Shown here: positions 1-7,512 of the stretch, piece after piece
Layout: each line of letters begins with the position of its first letter
How positions within the stretch are numbered: the first letter of the stretch is position 1
Origin: Strigomonas culicis
Lineage: Eukaryota > Euglenozoa > Kinetoplastea > Trypanosomatida > Trypanosomatidae
Direction: 5' to 3'
NCBI GenBank assembly: GCA_000482145.1
Contig: AUXH01000375.1
Span: 1-19,110 of the forward strand
Length of the DNA: 19,110 nt
Notes under the pieces: generated by a model
What the model was told of the DNA's origin: nothing
What the model saw: the letters and a program-made list of their open reading frames with translations, nothing else
The model's database searches: none
Position numbers and translations under genes: made by a program

Positions 1-1
1 C

Positions 2-29
2 TATATATATATATATATATATATATATA
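2..29. repeat. (TA)14 microsatellite
   Basis: Fourteen uninterrupted TA units lie at the left edge, immediately downstream of the acidic-protein gene in its transcribed direction. The repeat therefore falls in its 3' UTR or in the spacer to the next gene. It may extend to the left of the window by a base or two only, since base 1 is C. Simple AT repeats are common in trypanosomatid spacers. Confidence 0.95.
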
Positions 30-45
30 AGCGCTTCCCATAAAG

Positions 46-300
46 TTACTCGTCATCATCGTCGTCGTCATCATCGTCGTCATCCTCCTCATCGTCCTCA
101 TCCTCCTCATCGTCATATTCATTGGATTCCTCAAATTCTTCCGAATCCTCATCTTCTTCGGACGAACCCTCGTCTTCCTCCTCCGCCGAGCTGCCATCCT
201 CGCTCTCGGCTTCTTCCTTCTTTTGGTGCTTCAGCTCCTCCTCCTTCTCGGCATCGTCCTCCTCGCGTTGACGCTTGGGCGCTGCGCTTTCCTTGGCCAT
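46..300 (-). CDS. Small highly acidic protein with Asp-rich C-terminal tail, function unknown
   Basis: The ATG at 300 opens an 84-residue protein ending in TAA at 46-48. It is preceded by a 19-base pure pyrimidine tract and an AG, so this ATG is the natural first start after trans-splicing; the frame stays open further upstream but without a better start. About 51 of 84 residues are Asp or Glu. The N-terminus carries a short basic patch (PKRQR, residues 8-12) that could serve as a nuclear localisation signal. A charged helix-like K/E stretch follows (residues 17-30), then Ser/Glu runs with casein-kinase-II-like acidic serine sites, and a tail of eleven Asp then Glu. There is no enzyme domain. 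Acidic tails of this kind occur in histone chaperones, nucleolar proteins and HMG-like proteins, but composition alone does not prove homology. Real gene status is likely because of the good splice signal and position in the array; function is unassigned. Confidence 0.7.
   Translation of the reverse strand: MAKESAAPKRQREEDDAEKEEELKHQKKEEAESEDGSSAEEEDEGSSEEDEDSEEFEESNEYDDEEDEDDEEDDDDDDDDDDDE
49..85. repeat. GAY trinucleotide run encoding the Asp tail
   Basis: A run of GAC/GAT codons on the minus strand encodes the poly-Asp end of the acidic protein. The alternating third base suggests selection or old age rather than a fresh pure trinucleotide expansion. Tail length could vary between strains by slippage. 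Confidence 0.8.
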
Positions 301-355
301 GGTTGTAGTGCTTGATAGAGAGAGTATCGTTCCTCTGGGAAAGGGGAAAAAGAGA
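301..355 (-). promoter_or_regulatory. Predicted spliced-leader acceptor for the acidic-protein gene
   Basis: On the minus strand a 19-base uninterrupted pyrimidine tract (plus 337-355) is followed directly by AG at 336-335, with a second AG at 334-333. Leader addition at the first AG gives a 5' UTR of about 34 bases before the ATG at 300. This is the clearest trans-splice signal in the window. The rule used is the kinetoplastid one: first AG after a pyrimidine tract. Confidence 0.75.
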
Positions 356-734
356 TCGAAGCACGGAAAGAGAAGAAAATAAAAAAATGAAGAGATGCAT
401 GCACTGATTAACCATAGCGGCTTGTGAACAAACATGTACGAGGTGTGGACATGGAAGAGTACAGCAGAAAAGCAAGTAACACACGAGTGGACTGAAGGGT
501 CATTTTAAAAAGAATTAAACGTGATTATCATTTTAGGATTTAAAGCTAAAAACAAAAATACTTCAGGAAATGGATGCTGCGAGCATTCACCAAACAGACA
601 AACAGACAGAAGGTAAAGAAAAACAGATCCACAAAAAAAAAGTGCTTTCCCTAGGTAGTGTACGTGCCCACCGCCGTCGAATGCGCACACAGGCCTGTTT
701 ATGACGGGTTCTAATCCCGACGACCTCTAGTCTT
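301..734 (-). other. Intergenic spacer: NAT10 3' UTR and acidic-gene 5' UTR
   Basis: This 434-base AT-rich spacer holds the acceptor site described separately at its left end. The remainder is expected to be the 3' UTR and polyadenylation zone of the NAT10 gene. A short A-run lies at about 633-642. No supported ORF or RNA gene was found; a tRNA B-box-like string near 705-719 was examined and rejected. Confidence 0.7.
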
Positions 735-3700
735 CTAGTCTGCCCGTTTAGACTTCTTCTTGGGGCGGCGGAACACATCCTGCAAGTCTTCCTTGGCGCT
801 CTTGTCATCGCCTGTCACCGCCTGCGACGCGCTATGCAGCAAGTGCGTGTTCGTGTTCACCTCGCGGCGCACGCGCTTCTCCACGACCAGCCCCACCACG
901 TTGCCGTGCCTGTCCTTCGTCTCTGTCACCCTCTCGGCCGGCCCCTCCGCGTCCGCCGCCACGCCGCCCGCGTCGCGGCCGGCCGCGACGCCACTGAGCT
1001 TCTCCAGCGCACGGAAATGCTCGCTTATGCGCGCGATGGCCTTCTGCAGGTACGCGCGCAGCTGCTGCGGCGTGACGCCCTTGAAGGCCGCCTGAGCGGC
1101 GAGCTCCTCCACCGTCCGGCACTGCAGCCCCACCGCCAGCAGGACGGCCGCTTGCGCATGGCTGAGAACGACGCCGTCCGTGCCATCGGGCAGCTTGTAC
1201 AAGCCGTGCCCAAAGTACAGGGTCGCTATCTTCGGCAGCAGGTCGAGCACGTTGCCGCCCTCCAGGAAACTGGTGGAGTAGAGCGAGAGTCGCTTGAGAT
1301 CAAACGAGGAGAAGAGCTGGTCGAGCGCGGCGCGGTCCGTCTGCGTGACGCCCGCCACGCGCACCTCCAGCCGCCCCGCATCCTGCGTGTCGGTCAGCGC
1401 GCGCAGCGTCGCCTCGTGGTGCACATCCAGGTCGGCCACCACGCTCAGCGCGAGCTCAGCCGGTAGCGTGCGGAACGGCATGGAGAGCAGCGGGAGGAGG
1501 CGGCGGTGGAACTCCCTCTGCAGCAGCCGCAGGTCGAAGCCCAACGACCGCACCATGACACAGCTGTGCTCGCAGGTCAGTTCGTTGATGGCCTGGCGCA
1601 GGTACAGCATCTCGTAGCCGGCGCGCTTCCAGAAGTTGAACAGCTCCGTGGTCAGGCCGAAGCTGACCCCGAGGTAGTCCAGCGGCTCGTAAGGGCGCTC
1701 CACGAGTGCCGTGAGAAGGTTTGGTATGTGCTGGCGCGGGCGCAGCGTGGGATCCTCCTCGCGCACGTCGGCCTCCTCCCCCGTCCCCGGCGCCTGGGCG
1801 GCGCGGTCACCCCCGCGCTGCCGCTGGGCAGGGGTGAGGGACACGGCGCCGGTGTAGTACTGATGGAGCAGCGCCAGCGCCCGGGAGCCGTAGCCGGCGC
1901 GCTGCAGCGCCGGGTTCGTCGCAATGCGCACGACGCGCAGGCCGGAGAGCTGCGCAAAGCCCTCCTCCAAATAGTACTGAGACAGCGTGTAGGGGATGAG
2001 ATCGCCGGACGGGCGCAGGCCGAGACTCATGTTCTTCGTGATGGTCTCTGACTGGATCCGGCCCTCCTCGCAGGCGTGGACGACGCAGTAGATGTCGGGC
2101 ACCGCGCCATCCGTCACCTTATCGGCGCACAGGATGAACAGGTGATGCCCCGGCGCGTCGGAGAGGAGCTGCAAGTCGTTCGGCTGGTTCTTGTAATGGG
2201 CCGCGATGAGCAGCGACTGCAGGCGCTGCAGCAGCGCTTCCGCCAAGGGGTGGTACGAGAAGAGCGCATCGCGGTTGACGTAGTACAGCTCGCACGTGTT
2301 GGGGTGCGGCGACGAGCTGACCTCCGCCAGCGTCGTGTCCAGGCAGAGCAGCTTGTTCAGCCAGCGCTCCACCGGGTCGTTCGGTCCGTAGCGAATGGGG
2401 TCCTGCAGCGCGACCTCCTTCAACTGGCGCTGGTCAGGTCCGCCGCTGCGCCGCCGCATGTCCGCGACCAGTTTCATGGACAGGCTACGGCCCGTGCCCT
2501 CGTAGCCGGAGACGGTGGAGGAGAGGAAGACCAGGTAGGGGCCGAGCATTTGCTTCACGAGGGGCAGTGGCAGCGCGGCGGCCTCATCAATGATGGCAAG
2601 CTCCGCCTGCGCAAACTTGGCCGCGTCGGTGGCGCTGACAAACTGAATCGTTTGGCGGTGCTCGCGGAACACGCTGATGCGGATAATGCACTTGGAGAAC
2701 TCTTCCGATGTGCTCTCCAGTGCCTCAAACTCCACCTTTTCCTTGTAGCCCAACTCCTTGAGGCCGCGCACGGCAAACTCGAAGAAGGTCTGCAAGTTCT
2801 CAGGCGACGGGGCGCTACAGAAAATGTTGCTGTAGCCCTGAGCGATGGCACCGGCAGCAGCCATACCAAGCGCGGCCGATTTACCGCGTCCACGGCCGGC
2901 CGTCACCACGCACGTGGTGTCGAGCTTCTTCTCGGCAACGGTTTGCATCAAGGAAAGCACCGTCTTTGCCTGGTCCATCGTCTGGCACACCTGCACCAGC
3001 GGGCCGACCGCGGCACTCGGCCGCAGACGGTCCTTGAGCGTCGTGAGCTCCGCCTCATGCCGCAGCTCGCCCTTCGTGACAAGCTCCGCATCGTAGTCCT
3101 TGGCGGGCCCGCGCTTGCCGTAGTGCTTCATCTTGCTCGTGATGGGCAGCACTGTGAGATCGTCATCGACACAGAGGGCCGTGTCGCAGTCCGTGAGGGA
3201 GAGCAGGAAGCGCTCGTTGAAGCGCGGCACGACGTCCTGCTGTGACTCCGTCCGGTACCGCGCGTGCACGTCCATCGCGATGGTGTAGAGCTGCCGCAGC
3301 GAGCGCATCGCGCGGAACATGATGACAATCAGCCCGCCGCCCTTCACCGTCTCCATCGTGCGCGCGAGTGTGTTGGGGTTCATCGCCTCGAAGTCCTGCA
3401 GCACCGCCATGCCGAACGTCTGGCCGAGAATCTTGTGCGTCTCGCTGTACTTGCAGAAGCGGATCTGCGTCTGGGCAAGAAAGGTCTGAAACGCCTCTTT
3501 CGTTGCCTCCGTCGCCATGCCACCCTTGACCTCCAGACGGGCGCGACGCTCTTGCCGCTTCTTACTGGTCGACCCGAAGTCGGGTTCCTTCTTCATACAC
3601 CACAGCACATTCACCTTTGCGTTGTGGTTCGCGCGGGAAATCATGAGGTGCAGGTTCACAATTTGGTCCTTTCCGCGGTCGCCAATGAGAAGGATAAGGC

Positions 3701-3821
3701 CGCGGTGCTTCTGCTGCGCCACATCCTCAATGAGCAACTTGAGGCGGTCGTCCACCTTGCGGCGTATCATCGACCCTGGGGCGACGCTGCGGGAGGTGCT
3801 CGCGACAGACTCCGCGGACAT
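735..3821 (-). CDS. NAT10: RNA cytidine acetyltransferase, NAT10/Kre33/TmcA family
   Basis: This 1028-residue enzyme makes N4-acetylcytidine in rRNA and tRNA from acetyl-CoA with ATP hydrolysis. Eukaryotic members act in the nucleolus on 18S rRNA and are needed for small-subunit maturation. All family parts are visible in order. The N-terminal TmcA-type region contains the conserved GDRGKDQ (residues 47-53) and THKILG-TFGM (128-138) blocks. The ATPase has Walker A AGRGRGKSA (308-316) and Walker B IIDEAAALP (410-418), followed by FLSSTVSGYEGTGRS (432-446). The GNAT core has DAPGHHLF (555-562) and the acetyl-CoA loop NPALQRAGYGSRAL (636-649). The ERPYEPLDYLGVSFG block sits at 708-722. The C-terminus is basic (RRPKKKSKR, 1018-1026) and may be a nucleolar signal. 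Length matches the human protein (1025 residues). The conserved family start corresponds to Met18, so the first 17 residues are an extension. A non-conserved charged insert lies at about 660-695. Stop is TAG. Identification is secure; substrate sites in this organism are inferred. Confidence 0.97.
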   Translation of the reverse strand: MSAESVASTSRSVAPGSMIRRKVDDRLKLLIEDVAQQKHRGLILLIGDRGKDQIVNLHLMISRANHNAKVNVLWCMKKEPDFGSTSKKRQERRARLEVKGGMATEATKEAFQTFLAQTQIRFCKYSETHKILGQTFGMAVLQDFEAMNPNTLARTMETVKGGGLIVIMFRAMRSLRQLYTIAMDVHARYRTESQQDVVPRFNERFLLSLTDCDTALCVDDDLTVLPITSKMKHYGKRGPAKDYDAELVTKGELRHEAELTTLKDRLRPSAAVGPLVQVCQTMDQAKTVLSLMQTVAEKKLDTTCVVTAGRGRGKSAALGMAAAGAIAQGYSNIFCSAPSPENLQTFFEFAVRGLKELGYKEKVEFEALESTSEEFSKCIIRISVFREHRQTIQFVSATDAAKFAQAELAIIDEAAALPLPLVKQMLGPYLVFLSSTVSGYEGTGRSLSMKLVADMRRRSGGPDQRQLKEVALQDPIRYGPNDPVERWLNKLLCLDTTLAEVSSSPHPNTCELYYVNRDALFSYHPLAEALLQRLQSLLIAAHYKNQPNDLQLLSDAPGHHLFILCADKVTDGAVPDIYCVVHACEEGRIQSETITKNMSLGLRPSGDLIPYTLSQYYLEEGFAQLSGLRVVRIATNPALQRAGYGSRALALLHQYYTGAVSLTPAQRQRGGDRAAQAPGTGEEADVREEDPTLRPRQHIPNLLTALVERPYEPLDYLGVSFGLTTELFNFWKRAGYEMLYLRQAINELTCEHSCVMVRSLGFDLRLLQREFHRRLLPLLSMPFRTLPAELALSVVADLDVHHEATLRALTDTQDAGRLEVRVAGVTQTDRAALDQLFSSFDLKRLSLYSTSFLEGGNVLDLLPKIATLYFGHGLYKLPDGTDGVVLSHAQAAVLLAVGLQCRTVEELAAQAAFKGVTPQQLRAYLQKAIARISEHFRALEKLSGVAAGRDAGGVAADAEGPAERVTETKDRHGNVVGLVVEKRVRREVNTNTHLLHSASQAVTGDDKSAKEDLQDVFRRPKKKSKRAD

Positions 3822-3885
3822 AACGCGAAAGGAGTGAAAAGGTATATCTGGGTATCACAAATAACAACAACAGGAACAACAAAAT
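3822..3885 (-). promoter_or_regulatory. Predicted spliced-leader acceptor for NAT10
   Basis: The minus strand upstream of the ATG at 3821 is T-rich with G interruptions (plus 3850-3885) and is followed by its first AG at 3849-3848. This gives a 5' UTR of about 26 bases and supports the ATG at 3821. If an internal AG were used instead, the family-conserved Met18 would be the start. The tract is weaker than in the neighbouring genes. Confidence 0.5.
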
Positions 3886-4084
3886 GGTACGTTCTTTATG
3901 ATCCAAACTTAAATTATGTTCCAAGTAAGCCACCGAATAAGCACAGAACGGAAGAAGAGCAATGCAAGGAAAGAAGAAAAACAGTTTTTGCGGTGTTGTT
4001 TTTGCGTTGCCACGACTACGGTTCCTTTTCCATAATCTCTGAGCAGCAGTTAGGAGTAAGATCAGATACATGCACACACACGCA

Positions 4085-4104
4085 TATATATATATATATA
4101 TATA
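4085..4104. repeat. (TA)10 microsatellite
   Basis: Ten TA units, preceded by CA-rich sequence (ACACACACGCA) at 4072-4084, lie in the spacer between TTC27 and NAT10. They probably fall within the TTC27 3' UTR. Confidence 0.95.
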
Positions 4105-4190
4105 AAGAAGTTTTCTCATATACACCATCAAAAGACAGTTGTGAAGGGTTGTTAGTTAATTTAATCGAGCAAATCAAAGTCGCTGTAATA

Positions 4191-4214
4191 TAATAATAAT
4201 AATAATAATAATAA
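4191..4214. repeat. (TAA)8 microsatellite
   Basis: Eight TAA units (TTA on the transcribed strand) start about 40 bases downstream of the TTC27 stop codon. They place stop codons in one frame of each strand and so mark non-coding sequence. The array is a likely length-polymorphic marker. Confidence 0.95.
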
Positions 4215-4255
4215 TATAGGTGCAATGGTAAGAGTAAGTGTAGTGCGGCCGCAGA

Positions 4256-7074
4256 TTAGCTAAGGATGAACGTGGCTTTGCCTTCCTGCACGTCCTTGCG
4301 CGTTTGTTTGGCGAGCTCCCGCAGGTTCGCATACGTCTCAGAGTCCTCCATATGCTCCTCGGCCGCTTCAAGAACGGCCTTCACGTTATTCTGCAGCTGG
4401 TTCAGGGCCTCGAGCACGGCGGCCTGGCGCTCGTCGGAGGGGTCCGGCACACCGACGGCGTCGAGCTCTCGCCGCACGTCCGCCAAGGCTGCGCTCGCGT
4501 CGCCGTGCATGCGGGTGAGGCACGCCACGGTGCGCGCGAAGCGCTGCGCATCGCGCGCCCACTGGTCCTTCTGCTGACACGCGCGCAGCTCCTTCAAGCG
4601 GTAGCGGAAGGCGGCGAGCGGGCCGTCGAGCGCGCCGAACAAGACGGCGGTGCTGTGGTAAAGGTCCGGGTCCGACACGTAGGTGTCCATCAGCCGCTGG
4701 AAGAGCGCGCGCACCCGCTCCTCGTGCCGCTGGCGGATCGACGCCTTCGTCACCTCTGCGCGCTCCTGCGCCTTGTTCTGCTCCTCCGATTTATCAAAGA
4801 AACGCTCCGGCATCTCCACGTCCGCGCCGAAGGGTGCCAAGTCGGCCACCGTCTCGTCGTCGCCCTCCTCGAGCGGCAGGTGCTCGATGGCAGACTCGTC
4901 GGCGGCCATCGCGGTGGCCGTCATGCTGGTGAAAGTCACGCTTCGCTGTCCCTCATCCGCTGTCGTCGCTTCCATGGCGCTGCCCGGGATGCTGCCTTTG
5001 AGATACGCCAGTGTCAAGTCGACGAACTGCTCCATCGCTGTCGGGTCCAGCACCATCTGCCGCTTCGCAATGTCGAGGCAGGTCGAAAGTGCATGCGTGC
5101 ACTCCAGCACCTCCTTCAGCTGGCAGCCAATCTGGAAGTAGTTCTGCCACATGCGCCAATCGCGGCGATTGTTGCGCAGGGCTTGGCTCATGCTGTTGAA
5201 GGCCGGCCGCAGCTTGTTCTCGCGAATGAAAATGGAGGCCAAGTTGTTCCACGCGAAAGCGTCGGCGGGGTCGATCTGGCACGCGCGCGTGAAGGCCTCG
5301 CCGCTGCGCTGCCACTGCTGGAGCCGCAGCGCCGCGTAGCCGAGCGAGAACCAGTCGCCGCCGAAGACGGGGTTGACCGCCACCGCGAGGTCGAAGTACT
5401 GCACCACCTTCTCGTACTGCTCGCGGTCGAGTGCGAGCCGCGCGAGGGCGCGCATGGGGGCCGCCATGCGGTGCTCGCACAGCTCCCACGCCTTCCACAG
5501 GTACCGATCCTCCCGCGTCGCCTCCCCAAGGGCGACCCACAGCATGGGGTTTGTCGGGTCCTTCTCGAGCAGGTCGCGCGCAAGGGTCTCCGCCCGGCGC
5601 CGCTTGTCCAGCTTCTTGCAGCACTCGATGATGTTCTCCCAGTCGAGTATCTGCTCGTAGATGTCGAGCGCCGTCTTGAACAGTGTCTCCTCGAAGCAAA
5701 ACGAGGCAAACTCCGCCTTGAGCGACCAAATGGAGGGGAAGGAGACACTGTAGAAGTAGGGGCTCTGCGCGCGGGGCAGCATCGCGTGCGTCGGGTCGCG
5801 CAGTCCGCTGTATTGGTCCATGAGCTCCGTCATCTGCATGAAGGACCGCTCCTGCGTGCGGTTGCGCCGTTGCTCCAGCTGCGAGCGGATCAGCAGCGTC
5901 TGCGCGGCCACCACGAAGGGCGCCGGCGCTGGGTCCGCCACGAGCCGCTCCACGTAGAACTGCATGTGATGGCTTGTCAGGCCGTGATGGGGGTTTTGAT
6001 TCGCGATGTCGCTGCAGAGGGCCAAGATGATGGCCTTGTCCTCCGGGTGGAGCGGCGAGAGCGCCACAGGGGCCGCGTCCGGCATCGCACGCGGCATGTC
6101 CAGCAGATCATGACCGTCCTTCTCGGACATGATCATCTTGGGCTGTTCCTCGCCCATGGACGCGGGCGGCACCTCCCTACTGCTCCGCGCGTTGAGGATG
6201 GACTGCACCAGCTGGTGCTGCTGCCAGCGTGTGCGCACACCCATCATGGCCGTTTCCTCCAGCTGCAGGCCACTCCGCTGCATCGCCGTGTGCACTGTCG
6301 CGGTCGCCAGCTCGCGGCGGTGGTAATAGCCCTGGACCTGTGCGACCTCCAGCAGCGCCTCCACCGTCACCTCCTCCTCGGGCAGCTGCAGCAGCGCATC
6401 CACGCATGCGGACAAGTGCAAGAAGAGGGCATGCGAGCGGTGCAGTAAGCAGCGCTGATGGCGGAAGTGGACGCGCAGACGCCACAGCGAGCACAGCGGC
6501 ACAACAGGCGCCGCATCTTCCTTCGGATCCGCCATGTCCGTGGTGACGCCGTCCGCGCTGGCCGCCCCACTCTGAGAGGCGCTCACGATGGCGACCAAGC
6601 AGAGCAGCAGCGCGCTGAAGCGGACGCACGGGCTCACCATCTCGCCGTCGCGGGTGAGCAGCCGCTGGAGGTACGCCATCTTCAGGTTCTCCACCACGCC
6701 GCGCGCCTCCTCCTCCGCCTCCTTCTGCTTATCCACCACCGCCGCCGGCTGCCGCTTCACGACAAGAAGCTCCTCTTCGCTGAAACGCTCGTACAGGACG
6801 CGGTAGGACTCCCGCTCGCCGGCGGTGAGCTCGCCGTCACATTCTCCGCGTTGAAGAGCTGCAGGCCGAACTCGACGGCCGGTACAATGTGCGTCCGAAG
6901 GGTGTATTGCGCCTCATGGGCGCGCAGAAACGATGCCACGGTGCGGCAGTATGCCTGCGACAGCTGCTCCGCTTGGGGGACGGTGAGTTGCAGCTTCTTC
7001 GAGTCTTCGATGAACTTGAAGTCGACCTCCGGTGCGGGTATGCGCAGCAGCAGCTCCGGGATGACGACAGACAT
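4256..7074 (-). CDS. TTC27: TTC27/Emw1-family TPR protein, frame interrupted by one missing base
   Basis: Start is ATG at 7074 and stop is TAA at 4256-4258. The span is one base short of 940 codons, so the protein would be about 939 residues against 843 in human TTC27. The first 78 residues (MSVVIPELLL to LFNAEN) read in one frame to about base 6841. The rest reads in the -1 neighbouring frame, beginning CDGELTAGERESY, with no stop for the remaining 2.6 kb. TTC27 hallmarks are in the second part. They include DWENIIECCKKLDKRRRAE (plus about 5590-5646), then the TPR helices around NPVFGGDWFSLGYAAL, DPADAFAWNNLASIF and NRRDWRMWQNYFQIG (plus about 5150-5375). A hydrophobic stretch (VRFSALLLCLVAIVSAS, plus about 6575-6625) lies where human TTC27 also has a hydrophobic helix, so I read it as a buried helix, not a signal or membrane segment. 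Family members are adaptors linked to assembly of large complexes and, in yeast, to cell integrity. Identity is firm; whether the gene is functional depends on the frameshift being real. Confidence 0.88.
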
Positions 7075-7116
7075 GGGGACGGCACAGATACTGGCACGCA
7101 AAGGAAAAAGTAAAAC
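7075..7116 (-). promoter_or_regulatory. Predicted spliced-leader acceptor for TTC27
   Basis: On the minus strand a T/C-rich tract (complement of about 7098-7116) is followed by its first AG at 7092-7091. The resulting 5' UTR is 16 bases before the ATG at 7074. This fixes the start upstream of the frameshift and argues that the 5' portion belongs to the same gene. Confidence 0.65.
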
Positions 7117-7512
7117 TCAATTGTGCAAGGACTACTTTGCCAACGAGAGGAGATGTAATACATATTCAAAACATACAAGCAAAAATAAAGAAGGGAAATG
7201 GAAAAGAGTTATTTAGATTGTCTTTCTAACGTCGTAGATAAACTACATACGAGAGACACAAGTGGATGTGCATGCCTCACAGGAAACAGGCGTTACATGT
7301 TTGCCTGCAGCAACAAGGAAAGGTGTTTGACAAAAAAAAAAAAGAATACCACTGCTGTGTATGGTGTTAAACGGGTGCACTGTGCCAAGAAGGAAAGAAT
7401 CCGACGTGCCACTGATAAGAACAAATTATTTCTTTAAAAAGGGGGAAGACATCCACTTTGTATGATAAAAAGAGAAATGGATAGAAAAAGCGAACACACG
7501 CCACTGTTCTTT
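7075..7512 (-). other. Intergenic spacer: TMEM94 3' UTR and TTC27 5' UTR
   Basis: This 438-base AT-rich spacer holds the TTC27 acceptor at its left end and a 12-base A-run at 7332-7343. No supported coding region or RNA gene was found. Confidence 0.7.

Larger units (their letters stand above)
3822..4255 (-). other. Intergenic spacer: TTC27 3' UTR and NAT10 5' UTR
   Basis: This 434-base AT-rich spacer contains the NAT10 acceptor near its left end and two microsatellites (TA and TAA), listed separately, closer to the TTC27 stop. I see no supported ORF or RNA gene. ORFs that cross it on either strand run through repeats and low-complexity sequence. Confidence 0.7.

Noticed and set aside
705..719. 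tRNA B-box-like hairpin CGGGTTCTAATCCCG
   Set aside because: The stem-loop looks like a T-arm, but the fifth pair is mismatched, the following 7 bases have no acceptor partner upstream, and no convincing A box or anticodon arm is present at the right spacing.
2076..4193. Plus-strand ORFs of 389 and 309 codons over NAT10
   Set aside because: They are shadows of a well-conserved enzyme on the minus strand. The second also runs into microsatellite spacer sequence.
4304..6448. 714-codon plus-strand ORF opposite TTC27
   Set aside because: The minus strand encodes clear TTC27 homology. The plus-strand product is His/Arg/Leu-rich, typical of the antisense of GC-rich codons, and no splice signal or homology supports it.
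6575..6625. Signal peptide or membrane helix inside TTC27
   Set aside because: The stretch is hydrophobic, but it is internal to a soluble TPR family, and human TTC27 has a similar hydrophobic helix in the same region.
7198..7437. 79-codon plus-strand ORF in the TTC27/TMEM94 spacer
   Set aside because: Lys-rich translation spans a 12-base A-run, no homology or splice signal, and opposite to the direction of transcription.
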